The notes below the pieces were generated by a model. It was not told the DNA's origin. It did not search any database and saw only the letters and a program-made list of their open reading frames with translations. A stretch of DNA of 44,562 nt from an uncultured Alcaligenaceae bacterium (GTDB lineage: Bacteria; Pseudomonadota; Gammaproteobacteria; Burkholderiales; Burkholderiaceae_B), in the NCBI GenBank assembly GCA_937952975.1, contig CALFXX010000060.1, positions 1-44,562 of the forward strand, in the 5' to 3' direction. The translations under genes were made by a program, and so were the position numbers. Below are positions 8,718 to 17,653 of the stretch, in pieces. Every line of letters starts with the position of its first letter. Position 1 is the stretch's first letter.

Positions 8718-9683
8718 ATGCGCAATGCTGTATCCAAACTAATCGCTTCACTATTGTTCGCGACGCTCGCCCAGACAGCAGCAGCACAGTACCCGACTAA
8801 ACCGATCCGTTTAGTTGTGCCTTTCCCGGCGGGCTCTGCGACCGACACCGTGGCCCGCATTCTGGGTAATGGTTTAAGTGCGAGCCTGGGGCAACAAGTG
8901 ATCGTTGAAAATAAGGCCGGCGCCGATGGTGCGCTTGCAGCGACTGAGGTCGTCAAGGCTGCGCCTGATGGCTACACCTTGCTTGTTGCGACGAACAGCC
9001 CAATGGCTGGTGCGCCAGCTTTACGCAAACAACCTCCCTATGACCCTGTGCGCGACTTCACGCCTATTTCAATGCTGGGACGTTACACCTTCTTTTTGTA
9101 TGCCAATGCGCAGATGCCCTTTAACACGATTCAAGAACTCATCACTTACGCCAAAGCCAATCCGGGCAAGCTTGCCTATGCGAGCGGTAATACCACCGGT
9201 ATTGTGGCAACCGCTCAGTTTTTATCGCTAGCTGGCAACCTCAACATGCTGCACGTACCTTACAAAGGCGAACCCGCAGGTGTCATTGACCTCGTGTCGA
9301 ACCGCGTGCAATTGATGATTTCAACCCCCTTCACCGCAGGCTTACATGTCGCTGATGGCAAACTGAAGATGCTCGCGATCACGCTTCCCCGTCGCTCGCC
9401 ACTTGCGCCTGACGTGCCGACCTTTGCCGAAGCTGGCGTCCAGGGGTTTTCTGTTGAGTCATGGGCCGCCTTGTACGCGCCCGCAAACATGCCGACCGAA
9501 CTACTGACTCGCTTAAACACCGCAGTCAATGCAGTGTTGAATCGTCCTGACATTAAAGAGCAACTTGACCAGAAACAGTTTTTAACTCAAGGATCGACCT
9601 CCGCAGAACTCGGTACCTTCACCAAAGAGCAGGCTGCAACCTACGTCAAAATCCTGCGCGCTGCTGGCGTTGAACCTGAATAA
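8718..9683 (+). CDS. Bug-family periplasmic binding protein, paired with cupin
   Basis: 321 residues. The signal peptide ends at about TAAAQ (residue 23), after which YPTKPIRLVVPFPAG opens the first lobe. The usual glycine pair of the ligand loop reads AGSATD here. APDGYTLLVATNS and HVPYKGEPAGVIDLV confirm the family. ATG 8718 follows GGAG. The next gene, a cupin, starts 21 bases after the stop with its own GGAG site, so the two are very likely co-transcribed and may handle the same compound. Confidence 0.93.
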   Translation: MRNAVSKLIASLLFATLAQTAAAQYPTKPIRLVVPFPAGSATDTVARILGNGLSASLGQQVIVENKAGADGALAATEVVKAAPDGYTLLVATNSPMAGAPALRKQPPYDPVRDFTPISMLGRYTFFLYANAQMPFNTIQELITYAKANPGKLAYASGNTTGIVATAQFLSLAGNLNMLHVPYKGEPAGVIDLVSNRVQLMISTPFTAGLHVADGKLKMLAITLPRRSPLAPDVPTFAEAGVQGFSVESWAALYAPANMPTELLTRLNTAVNAVLNRPDIKEQLDQKQFLTQGSTSAELGTFTKEQAATYVKILRAAGVEPE

Positions 9684-9704
9684 CTCTTAAGCCGGAGACC
9701 CCGC

Positions 9705-10211
9705 ATGCCTGTCGTTTCAACTAGCTTTGATCTAACCAAGGTCGAATGGCGCCGAGTAGTCAACTCAACGGATCCAGCATGTCCAGTCGATTTTGAATAC
9801 AGTTTGTTAGGGTATGACTTGCCTAGCGGAAGACTCGATATGCTGCTTCGCTATGGCAAGGGTGGGCACTGTAGACGGCATCGCCATCTTGCATCGACAG
9901 TCACCCTCGTCTTAGAGGGTGAGCAGTTTTTAATCGAGATGTTGCCAGACGGCACGACAAAAACGATTCATCGCAAAAAAGGCGACTATGCCCTGGCTGC
10001 CGCTGACGCGCTGCCTCACGACGAGCATGGTGGCCCAGAAGGCGGAACAATCTTGTTATCAATGACGGCAGTCGATGGACTGTTGTTCGAATACTTTGAT
10101 GAAAACATGGCCAATGGCTGGGCACTTTCTATACAAGAGTACGTTGATAGTTGGAACACGGGAGTGATTCATGGCAGCGCGCCCTCTCCCACACTATCGT
10201 CTCACTTCTAG
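9705..10211 (+). CDS. Cupin-domain protein, possible metal-dependent dioxygenase
   Basis: A 168-residue cytoplasmic single-cupin protein. Candidate metal ligands are His59 and His61 (RHRH), Glu71 or Glu73 (VLEGEQ) and His105/His108 in the second motif LPHDEHGG. This pattern is seen in ChrR-like cupins and in small ring- or side-chain-cleaving dioxygenases of the dihydroxyacetophenone type; a purely regulatory binding role is equally possible. It follows a Bug gene by 21 bases. Its stop codon overlaps the stop of the opposing TfdA-like gene in a shared CTAG. Specific activity is not determined. Confidence 0.8.
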   Translation: MPVVSTSFDLTKVEWRRVVNSTDPACPVDFEYSLLGYDLPSGRLDMLLRYGKGGHCRRHRHLASTVTLVLEGEQFLIEMLPDGTTKTIHRKKGDYALAAADALPHDEHGGPEGGTILLSMTAVDGLLFEYFDENMANGWALSIQEYVDSWNTGVIHGSAPSPTLSSHF

Positions 10212-11092
10212 GCATACAGCTCAACTGTATTTCCAATATCAGACACGGTAGCGCGCTGCACATCGCGCTTCCAGCGCCAGTCGTCAAAGTCGGTACCGCG
10301 ATGCATCGTGCAGCGGTTATCCCACATCACTAAATCATTCACGCGCCAACGATGCGACAACACAAACTGTGGCTGTGTTGCGTGCTCGGTGAGCTCTTTA
10401 AATAATTTCTCACTTTCTTCATCTGACATACCAATCACACGCATGGCATGCGAAGCAAGATATAAATTACGTCGCCCCGTCTCGGGGATCGTACGCACCA
10501 AGACCTGCTTGGCTGGCGGTAAAGAGGCACGCTCTTTTTCGGTAAAGTCTGTAAAGCCTAGCTTTGCGCGCGAATGAAAAATCGAGTGCTCAACGATCAT
10601 TTTTTCGATCTTAGACTGCGTTGCTGAAGGTAAGGCGTCGTACGCCGCCCGCATGTCAGCAAACTCCGTGCGCCCTCCGACCGGCGCAATAGAGCGACCA
10701 TACAACAGCGAAGTCAAGGCTGGTAAGTGTCTAAAAATACTGTCTGTGTGCCAAAGGCGGTTTGCAAGACCAGACATTCTTTTACGACTGTTCGCCGCAA
10801 GTATCTCGTTTTCATCACCTAAATTTGAAACGTCAGCGATGCGCGTGTCGATCCGATATTTTTTGACCTCGTCGGCGTAGGTATTAATATTTTGTTCCAT
10901 CGGACCAAACACTTCTGCGAACGCGATGTGTTGGGCTGACGTCAGCTCTTGCTCTGGAAACACCAACACACTGTACTTGAAGAAAGCGGCTTTTATGGCG
11001 GCGCGGTCTACGTCAGAGAGCGGCATACTCAAGTCGACATCACCGATTTCAGCCATAAAATCTGGTTTAACAGGATATAAAGTGATGGCCAT
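10208..11092 (-). CDS. TauD/TfdA-family 2-oxoglutarate-dependent dioxygenase
   Basis: A 294-residue non-haem Fe(II) dioxygenase. The facial triad is visible as His115 and Asp117 (WHTDSIF) with His264 (TMHRG), and Arg280 (VQRAT) is the expected 2-oxoglutarate anchor. The N-terminal GDVDLSMPLSD and the VFPEQELTSAQHIAFAE segment match TfdA-type enzymes more than taurine-specific TauD. Such enzymes hydroxylate and thereby cleave ethers, sulfonates or phosphonates, using O2 and 2-oxoglutarate. It lies 101 bases downstream of a Bug gene in the same direction, with a long hairpin between them. Family is sure; the substrate is not. Confidence 0.92.
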   Translation of the reverse strand: MAITLYPVKPDFMAEIGDVDLSMPLSDVDRAAIKAAFFKYSVLVFPEQELTSAQHIAFAEVFGPMEQNINTYADEVKKYRIDTRIADVSNLGDENEILAANSRKRMSGLANRLWHTDSIFRHLPALTSLLYGRSIAPVGGRTEFADMRAAYDALPSATQSKIEKMIVEHSIFHSRAKLGFTDFTEKERASLPPAKQVLVRTIPETGRRNLYLASHAMRVIGMSDEESEKLFKELTEHATQPQFVLSHRWRVNDLVMWDNRCTMHRGTDFDDWRWKRDVQRATVSDIGNTVELYA

Positions 11093-11154
11093 GCATGGCT
11101 CCGATTATGAATAACTAAAAATTATCTTTCGCAACAGTGACTAGTAAGGTGTAA

Positions 11155-11186
11155 GCCGCTTGCGCTCAGCACTGAGCTCAAGCGGC
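11155..11186. terminator. Long hairpin between Bug and dioxygenase genes
   Basis: GCCGCTTG (11155-11162) pairs with CAAGCGGC (11179-11186), and after one mismatch the stem continues as GCTCA/TGAGC around a 4-base loop. No T-tract follows in either direction, so it is a weak terminator at best. It may be a 3'-end stabiliser or a partial block on read-through from Bug into the dioxygenase gene. Confidence 0.5.
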
Positions 11187-11193
11187 GTTCGCG

Positions 11194-12153
11194 CTATTCA
11201 GCGACTACGCCAGTTTGATCAATCACTTTTTTCCATTTAGCAAGATCGTCTTTGATCGCGATCGCAAACTCTTCTGGCGTGCTGGTCATCATGTCTCCGT
11301 TCTGCGACTCTGCCCACGCCTGCAACAATGGGTCTTTCGTGACGAGCGTCAGCTCTTTATTCAGCCTTTGTATGATGGTCGGCTCTGTCCCCTTGGGCAC
11401 CATCACACCAAACCACGTGTAGGTCTCAAAGCCCTTGACCCCCAACTCCGAAAAGGTTGGAATATTTGGCGCTTGCTTTGAACGTGTCGTACCTGAAATC
11501 GCCAAGGCAATCAGTTTTCCGGCATTGATGTGGGGGATCGCGGTATCGCTAAACATGACCTGCAACTGCCCCCCCAGTAAATCGGCCATCGCAGGCGCCG
11601 TCCCTTTATACGGGACGTGAGTCATTTTGATCGCGTGATCTGCGTCAAAGAGTTCGCCCGCCAAGTGGCTCACACCACCGGTTCCACTTGATCCGTAATT
11701 CAAGACTCCTGGCTTTGCTTTTGCAAGCGCGATCAATTCAGGGATCGTAGCGACCGACAGGCCGGGCGTGACCACTAAAACAGCACGGCTGCCGCCAATC
11801 AAGGCCACCGGCTCCAGATCCTTTAACGGATCAAAGGGTAAGGACTTGTAGACCAAGGTGTTAATCGTGACGGTTGCGTTGTTACCCACATAAATCGTGT
11901 AACCGTCTGGTGCAGCCTTAGCAGCCTTAGCGGCTCCGATGTTGCCTCCACCGCCTGATACATTCTGAACAATCACCTGTTGACCCAACCTTTCGCCCAA
12001 AGGTTTGGCAACAGCGCGCGCTAGCGCGTCAGTGAACCCTCCGGGTGGGTAGGCAACAATCATCTGAATCGGCCGATCGGGCCATGCTGCGTGCGCACAG
12101 CTCAAAAAAGTCGTGGCAATGACTAGCAAAAACGTATTAAGCTTATTTTGCAT
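11194..12153 (-). CDS. Bug-family periplasmic binding protein, upstream of TfdA-like gene
   Basis: 319 residues. The signal peptide ends at CAHA|AWP (about 22). The mature start WPDRPIQMIVAYPPGGFTD shows the ligand-loop Asp. A glycine run (SGGGGNIGA) replaces the more usual RAGA segment, followed by APDGYTIYV. The second lobe has HVPYKGTAPAMADLLGG. The stop is followed by a hairpin and then, in the same direction, the 2-oxoglutarate dioxygenase gene. Its 5' end faces another Bug gene across about 135 bases, so a shared control region is likely. Confidence 0.93.
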   Translation of the reverse strand: MQNKLNTFLLVIATTFLSCAHAAWPDRPIQMIVAYPPGGFTDALARAVAKPLGERLGQQVIVQNVSGGGGNIGAAKAAKAAPDGYTIYVGNNATVTINTLVYKSLPFDPLKDLEPVALIGGSRAVLVVTPGLSVATIPELIALAKAKPGVLNYGSSGTGGVSHLAGELFDADHAIKMTHVPYKGTAPAMADLLGGQLQVMFSDTAIPHINAGKLIALAISGTTRSKQAPNIPTFSELGVKGFETYTWFGVMVPKGTEPTIIQRLNKELTLVTKDPLLQAWAESQNGDMMTSTPEEFAIAIKDDLAKWKKVIDQTGVVAE

Positions 12154-12288
12154 CTTGTCTCGATTTTGTATCGTTTTATTTTATTCGGTCGCTGCAAGCG
12201 ATGCGCTGAACAACTCGCTACAAGTGGCGCACACACTCACAAAAGCGTACCACAAGAGTACACTCAGCTAAAAAATGATTCTGACAAA

Positions 12289-13272
12289 ATGCTTCGTTCA
12301 AATTGTTATAGGCGATTGATTTCTTTAAGCGCCCTGTTGTTGGGGTGCCTGTCGCAGCCAGCTGTTTCTCAAGACTTCCCGGTCAAGCCGGTACGCTGGA
12401 TTATTCCTTACTCTGCAGGTGCGTCAAACGACGTTGTTGCTCGATTGCTGTCTCAAAAACTTTCGCAAAAGTGGGGGCAACCCATCGTCATCGAAAATCG
12501 TGCTGGTGCCGGAGGCACAATCGGTGCGAGCCTAGTAGCCCATGCGCCCGCCGACGGCTACACGTTGCTCATGACCAATCCTGGGTCTAACGCGATTCAA
12601 CACGTTTTAAATCAACAATCCACTTACTCGCCACGCGATTTCACACACGTCGTTCTGCTTGGCTCTGCGCCGTTGATGCTGAGTACTCGACAAGACTTTG
12701 CAGCATCAAACGTCAAGCAACTCATCGCGCTCGCGAAAGCCAACCCAGGCGCCCTCACAGGAGGCTCCTCTGGCTCGGGCGGCAGCAGCCACTTCGCTCT
12801 TGAACTTTTTAATCGGGCTGCTAGTGTTGAGATTCGACATATTCCTTACAAAGGCGCAGCGCCCGCCGTTGCCGATGTCGCCAGCGGACAGATATCACTT
12901 ATTTTTACGACCCCTGCGTCAATCTTTGCCTTACTTGAGGCAAACAAGCTAAAGGTCCTTGGTGTTTCAAGTCAGACCCGCCTCGCGGCTTTTCCAAATG
13001 TTCCGACTATGGTTGAGCAAGGCGTACATGACTTTAACGACAAAATATGGTTTGGCGTCTCGGTGCCAGCTGCAACACCTCAAGCGGTTGTCAACAAACT
13101 CAATCTAGATTTCAACGACATTCTGCAAGGGTCAGACATCAAAGAGCGCTTCACCGCCCTAGGACTCGAAGTCGAAGGGGGAAGCCCCGAAGAATTTTCC
13201 AATACGATCAACGCAGACGTCGCGCGACTCAGTCAATTAGTCAAGACAATCAAAATCGACGCTCAGCCCTAA
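12289..13272 (+). CDS. Bug-family periplasmic binding protein, upstream of MFS gene
   Basis: 327 residues from ATG 12289. The frame is open further left (to 12148), but those residues lack family features and would overlap the start of the opposing Bug gene, whereas MLRSNCYRRLISLSALLLG from 12289 is a proper signal peptide ending near AVSQ. The ligand loop reads IIPYSAGASND, without the double glycine. ENRAGAGGTIGA, PADGYTLLM and HIPYKGAAPAVADVASG are standard. No clear ribosome-binding site precedes the ATG. The MFS gene follows 121 bases later in the same direction. Confidence 0.9.
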   Translation: MLRSNCYRRLISLSALLLGCLSQPAVSQDFPVKPVRWIIPYSAGASNDVVARLLSQKLSQKWGQPIVIENRAGAGGTIGASLVAHAPADGYTLLMTNPGSNAIQHVLNQQSTYSPRDFTHVVLLGSAPLMLSTRQDFAASNVKQLIALAKANPGALTGGSSGSGGSSHFALELFNRAASVEIRHIPYKGAAPAVADVASGQISLIFTTPASIFALLEANKLKVLGVSSQTRLAAFPNVPTMVEQGVHDFNDKIWFGVSVPAATPQAVVNKLNLDFNDILQGSDIKERFTALGLEVEGGSPEEFSNTINADVARLSQLVKTIKIDAQP

Positions 13273-13393
13273 AGGTTTTGACGAGCATTCGCTCGATAAG
13301 CGTTCGCCGAGTTTGTGCGTCGCAACAAGGCGTTTCGTAGACTAGCCTATTTAAGTCGTACACTCAGTTAATCAACTTTAACGCTAACTCATA

Positions 13394-14569
13394 GTGAAAA
13401 ACCTTTTACTTGCCCTTGGGGCAATGTTTTTTCAGCAAACCTTTATTGCGCTCGGTCGCGCCTTACCCGCGGTTCTTGCACCCGCGATGATTGCGGACCT
13501 GATGCTGGACTCTGCCTGGATCGGGGTGTATTTCTCGATCTCTGCCATCGCGTCCCTGGCAACGCAATTAGGCTGTGGCAGCTTTATCATCCGCTATGGC
13601 GCCTTGCGTATGAGTCAAGTCGCGTTGGTGATGCTTGCGTTGGGTATGGCTCTGGCAACACTTGGCTCTCCGCTCATGCTGATACTCTCGGCCTTGATTG
13701 GTGGCGGTGGTGCCGCAGTGTCCACTCCGGCAAGCTCACACCTTCTTGGCCGCGTGTCGCCGCCACGATACATGCCGTTAATTTTTTCACTCAAACAAAC
13801 TGCTGTACCAGCGGGCCTTTTACTTGCGGGCCTGGTCGGACCACAACTCACTGAGGCATTTAGCTGGCATTACGCGATGCTTGCGTCGGCATTAGCTTGC
13901 ATCATTTTTACCGCGATGATGCAGCCCTTACGCGCGCTGTTTGATGATGATCGCGTGTCTACGCGTACGTTTCATTTATCTGATTTTTCAAGCACGTTAA
14001 AGTCAGTGGTTGGCACTAAAACGCTGCGCAACCTTGCCTTCACCTGCTTCGCCTTTAACGCGGCACAGACTATCTTTACTGTCTATTTTGTGGTTTATCT
14101 GACCACCTTAGGCTACACGCTCGTAGCGGCGGGGTTTGTTTTTTCAACAGCAGTCGCGATCGCAGTACCTGGTCGCATCGTCTGGGGACTGCTGGGCAGT
14201 GGCTATATTCAACCGCGACTCGTGATGGCGACCTTAGCCTTTGGGATGGCCGCGAGCATGATCGCACTGAGCCTCTGCAGCGAGGGTTGGCCGACTATTC
14301 TGGTAGGCACGATTGCGGCGATCATCAGCGCCACGGCGTTGTCCTGGCATGGGGTCTTGCTTGCTGAAACCGCAAATGCCGCCCCAGAGGGCATGCGTGG
14401 CGCAGTGACCGGCGGCGTGCTGTCCTTTGGTCAACTCGGTGCGCTAACCGCCCCAATCGCATTTTCGATACTTTTGGGGCTGAGCAGCAGTTACAGCTTA
14501 GGGTTTATCGCGTGTGCAATTCCGGCGTTACTCGTTGGCTACACCTTAATGCGGCAGCGTAGCAGCTAA
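13394..14569 (+). CDS. MFS transporter
   Basis: A 391-residue integral inner-membrane protein with hydrophobic segments spaced as 12 helices along its whole length, including ALGRALPAVLAPAMIAD near the first helix and a loop in the middle (DDDRVSTRT, about 178-186) separating two halves. This is the major facilitator layout; the group with YFSISAIASL near helix 2 contains carboxylate and cyanate-type carriers, but substrate and direction are unknown. GTG 13394 is the best start although its ribosome-binding site is weak. The last 24 bases overlap the end of the opposing epoxide hydrolase gene. It lies downstream of a Bug gene. Confidence 0.9.
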   Translation: MKNLLLALGAMFFQQTFIALGRALPAVLAPAMIADLMLDSAWIGVYFSISAIASLATQLGCGSFIIRYGALRMSQVALVMLALGMALATLGSPLMLILSALIGGGGAAVSTPASSHLLGRVSPPRYMPLIFSLKQTAVPAGLLLAGLVGPQLTEAFSWHYAMLASALACIIFTAMMQPLRALFDDDRVSTRTFHLSDFSSTLKSVVGTKTLRNLAFTCFAFNAAQTIFTVYFVVYLTTLGYTLVAAGFVFSTAVAIAVPGRIVWGLLGSGYIQPRLVMATLAFGMAASMIALSLCSEGWPTILVGTIAAIISATALSWHGVLLAETANAAPEGMRGAVTGGVLSFGQLGALTAPIAFSILLGLSSSYSLGFIACAIPALLVGYTLMRQRSS

Positions 14570-15694
14570 AAAATCGATAAAGATCTTACTAACCTTTTCG
14601 GGCTGTTCTTGCTGCACCCAATGACCGGCGCCGTCGACCAGTACCGTGCCTTTGTATTGCGTAGTAAGCGTTTGCTCGACAGACTCCAGACCACCCGGGG
14701 TCTGATAAACGCCCCAATCGCTTTTGCCACCAACAAACAGCGACGGTACATCGATTGTTCGACCGGCAAAGATTTTTAACTCTTGATCCAGCCCGCCGAT
14801 TCGATAGCCTTGCAACCCTCCCTGAAAACCATTGCGGCCGTACTCTTCGCTGTAGACGCTGAGCTCATGATCAGGCAACCAATGGCAGGAGGCAATCTCT
14901 TGCACTGAAGGCATATCGGGGGCGACCGATTCTGCCATGCCTTTATCAAGATCCATCACATAATAGCGAGGTAGTTTCTCCCACTCACTTGCGATCAGTG
15001 CCGTTAACGGAAACGGTTTGTTCGCCACCCAGTCAGCACTTTTCATGTGATAGTAAGCGCGCAGAAAAGCATGCAGCCCTTGTTTTGCGTGCCACATATT
15101 GTCATTGGCGTCAGCCTGCGTGTAATACTTCATATAGTATTTACGAGGCGGCGTCAGGCGCGCAAGATCTTCGTGGATACGAACCACAGGCGTGACAGGG
15201 GCCGGCACATTCACCGTATTAAAAGGCAACGCTTCGGGTGCCCCCCTAAACGGCGAGCTCATCATGATGACCGACTTAAACACGTCGGGGCGAGTTAACG
15301 CCAACCAGCCTGCCAGCGGTGATCCTTGATCATGACCGAACACCCCAGCCACTGAACGGTAGCCCAACGCAGACACGAGCGCCAACATGTCGTTTATCTT
15401 GTTTAGCGAGCCGAAGGGGCGTAAGTCATCAGAGTGCTTAACCTCTGTGCCACCACTGCGGCCATAGCCACGCACGTCAGGCGCAATCACGTGGTATCCC
15501 GCCGCCGCTAACGGAGCCATCACCTTGCGCCAACTGTAGGCCAACTCAGGAAAACCATGTAAAAGCAACACCAGTTGGCGCCCTGGGGTTTCAAAGCCCG
15601 CTTCCAGTGCATGAAAGGTGATTCCGTTGACATCGTGAATAAATCTAGAGCGAACACCTGCCGGTAACACAGAGGGGCTTAGGGGAGTCATCAT
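14546..15694 (-). CDS. Epoxide hydrolase-type alpha/beta hydrolase
   Basis: A 382-residue alpha/beta-hydrolase. Oxyanion motif HGFPE (46-50), nucleophile Asp122 in GHDQGS and base His358 in GAGHWVQQEQP fit epoxide hydrolases and the related haloalkane or fluoroacetate dehalogenases, where Asp attacks carbon. The cap domain (about 145-290) is longer than average. No signal peptide is seen. It diverges from the NTF2-FMO fusion gene across 100 bases. A monooxygenase that makes an epoxide or lactone next to an epoxide-opening enzyme is a sensible pairing, but that is inference. Confidence 0.88.
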   Translation of the reverse strand: MMTPLSPSVLPAGVRSRFIHDVNGITFHALEAGFETPGRQLVLLLHGFPELAYSWRKVMAPLAAAGYHVIAPDVRGYGRSGGTEVKHSDDLRPFGSLNKINDMLALVSALGYRSVAGVFGHDQGSPLAGWLALTRPDVFKSVIMMSSPFRGAPEALPFNTVNVPAPVTPVVRIHEDLARLTPPRKYYMKYYTQADANDNMWHAKQGLHAFLRAYYHMKSADWVANKPFPLTALIASEWEKLPRYYVMDLDKGMAESVAPDMPSVQEIASCHWLPDHELSVYSEEYGRNGFQGGLQGYRIGGLDQELKIFAGRTIDVPSLFVGGKSDWGVYQTPGGLESVEQTLTTQYKGTVLVDGAGHWVQQEQPEKVSKIFIDFLAATLPH

Positions 15695-15794
15695 TTTTTT
15701 TAGTGTCTAGAGGATTAAAAATTGTTAAGGTAAGATTAAACTAAAAACACGCTGAGGCGAATCTAAAAATCGCCCATAACACGAGACAAAACAC

Positions 15795-17567
15795 ATGAAC
15801 AGCACAATCCTAGCCACTCCAATCATTGATACGCCAGACGACCTACGGACGGCGGCGGCGCAATGGCTTAAAAGTTTCGAATCTCGACTCAATATGGGTG
15901 ACGCCAGTCGCTTGGCAGCCTTATTTGCTTCCGAATGCCACTATCGCGACATTCTGGCTTTTTCTTGGACATTACGCCCAGCGGCAGGCGCGCAGACGAT
16001 CGCCGATTTTCTAACCAGTGCTCAAACCAAGGTGCAGGCCAAAAATTTTGTCTTAGCCGAGGCGCGAACCGCTCCTCGTAAAGTGCGCCGCTTAGGCATC
16101 GAGGTCATCGAGGCGATCTTCAAGTTTGAGACTGCAACGGGGCGTGGTCATGGAGTCGTACGTTTATTAGAGAGCAATCGCGAGCAAGCTTGGGTACTGC
16201 TCACCACGCTCGACGAATTGAAGGGCCACGAAGAACAAATCGGTGAGAACCGTCCGAGTGGCGATGCTTATTCACGTAACTTCGGCGGAGCCAATTGGTT
16301 AGATCAGCGGACGCAAGAGCGCGCCTTTGAGGATCGCGACCCTGTCGTGCTTGTAGTGGGTGGTGGTCAAAATGGCTTGGCGGTTGCTGCACGCCTTAAA
16401 CAACAAGGGATCGACACACTCGTCGTAGACAAGTACCCAAGGATTGGCGACAACTGGCGAGTCCGTTATCACTCTTTAGCGTTACACAACCAAGTGCATG
16501 TCAATCACCTGCCCTACATGCCTTTCCCTCCGACTTACCCCAAATATATTCCTAAAGATATGTTGGGCAACTGGCTCGAAATGTACGCTGAGGCCATGCA
16601 GTTGAATTGTTGGACTGGGACTGAATTTACGAAGGGCAGCTTTGATTCAAGTACCAAGCGCTGGACTGTTACGCTCAAGCGCGAAGATGGCAGCGAAAGA
16701 GTCTTGCGTCCCCGCCATGTTATTTTTTCAAACGGGACAAGTGGCATTGCGCGCGTCCCTGACTTACCTGGACTGAAAGATTTTGCAGGCGACAAGTTTC
16801 ACTCGCATGGTTTTAAAAGCGGCATTCCTTGGCGCGGTAAAAAAGCCTTAGTGCTAGGTACGGGCAACAGCGGCCACGACATCGCCCAAGATTTGTACAG
16901 CAATGGGGTCGACACCGCCATTATTCAGCGCGGATCCACAACAGTCGTCAGCATCGACCCGAGCGCGAAACTCAATTACGCACTCTACGAAGAGGGACCG
17001 CCCTTAGAGGATTGCGACCTCATTGCAACGGCCACTACCTACCCTTTACTCATTCGTGCCTATCAAGCCACTGTCAAACGCATGGTTGAGCTCGACAAGG
17101 ACTTGATCGCGGCACTCAAGGCGCGCGGCTTCAAATATGACCTTGGTGAAGACGAAACCGGCCATCAGATGAAATATCGCCGGCGCGGTGGTGGCTATTA
17201 TCTGAATGCCGGTTGCTCTGACCTCATCATTGATCACAAAATTGGCTTGCTGCAATTTGATGACATCGAAAAATTTGTGCCCGAAGGTGCACTCATGAAA
17301 GATGGCACCATCCACAAAGCAGACCTGCTCGTACTCGCAACAGGTTATTACTCGCAACAAGAGGTGGTACGCCGCTTAATGGGTGACGAAGTTGCCGATC
17401 GTGTTGGGCAAGTCTGGGGGGTCGGCGCAAATGGCGAACTCGCAAACATGTGGACACGCACCCCTCAAGAGGGCTTGTGGTTTATGGGCGGAGCGCTCGC
17501 ACAAGGCCGCATCTACTCAAAGTATGTCGCACTACAAATTAAAGCAATTGAACTCGGACTGATGTAA
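15795..17567 (+). CDS. NTF2/SnoaL domain fused to FMO/YUCCA-type flavin monooxygenase
   Basis: 590 residues in two parts. Residues 1-150 look like an NTF2/SnoaL-type module (WLKSFESRLNMGDASRLAAL split by family-like turns). Residues 180-590 form a flavin monooxygenase: FAD fold GGGQNG (189-194), FMO fingerprint FAGDKFH (330-336, continuing to HGF) and NADPH fold GTGNSG (355-360). The fingerprint ends in Phe rather than the Trp of Baeyer-Villiger enzymes, pointing to N- or C-oxidation of YUCCA type. It uses NADPH and O2 in the cytoplasm. The amidohydrolase gene follows after a terminator-like hairpin. The substrate is unknown. Confidence 0.9.
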   Translation: MNSTILATPIIDTPDDLRTAAAQWLKSFESRLNMGDASRLAALFASECHYRDILAFSWTLRPAAGAQTIADFLTSAQTKVQAKNFVLAEARTAPRKVRRLGIEVIEAIFKFETATGRGHGVVRLLESNREQAWVLLTTLDELKGHEEQIGENRPSGDAYSRNFGGANWLDQRTQERAFEDRDPVVLVVGGGQNGLAVAARLKQQGIDTLVVDKYPRIGDNWRVRYHSLALHNQVHVNHLPYMPFPPTYPKYIPKDMLGNWLEMYAEAMQLNCWTGTEFTKGSFDSSTKRWTVTLKREDGSERVLRPRHVIFSNGTSGIARVPDLPGLKDFAGDKFHSHGFKSGIPWRGKKALVLGTGNSGHDIAQDLYSNGVDTAIIQRGSTTVVSIDPSAKLNYALYEEGPPLEDCDLIATATTYPLLIRAYQATVKRMVELDKDLIAALKARGFKYDLGEDETGHQMKYRRRGGGYYLNAGCSDLIIDHKIGLLQFDDIEKFVPEGALMKDGTIHKADLLVLATGYYSQQEVVRRLMGDEVADRVGQVWGVGANGELANMWTRTPQEGLWFMGGALAQGRIYSKYVALQIKAIELGLM

Positions 17568-17580
17568 TTGATCGGCCGAA

Positions 17581-17619
17581 CGGGATCTCGGTTGCTTGCC
17601 AATCGAGTCCCGATTTTTT
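17581..17619 (+). terminator. Intrinsic terminator after the flavin monooxygenase
   Basis: CGGGATCTCG (17581-17590) pairs with CGAGTCCCG (17604-17612) with a single bulged T, around a 13-base loop, followed by A and six Ts (17614-17619). This should end or reduce transcription before the amidohydrolase gene, which begins 35 bases later with its own GGAGA site. Confidence 0.7.
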
Positions 17620-17653
17620 CGCCCTGCAAGGCGACATTTCACGGAGATAAACA

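Noticed and set aside
12148..12288. 47-codon upstream extension of the Bug gene at 12289
   Set aside because: It overlaps the divergent Bug start and has no signal-like or family sequence; the signal peptide begins at 12289.
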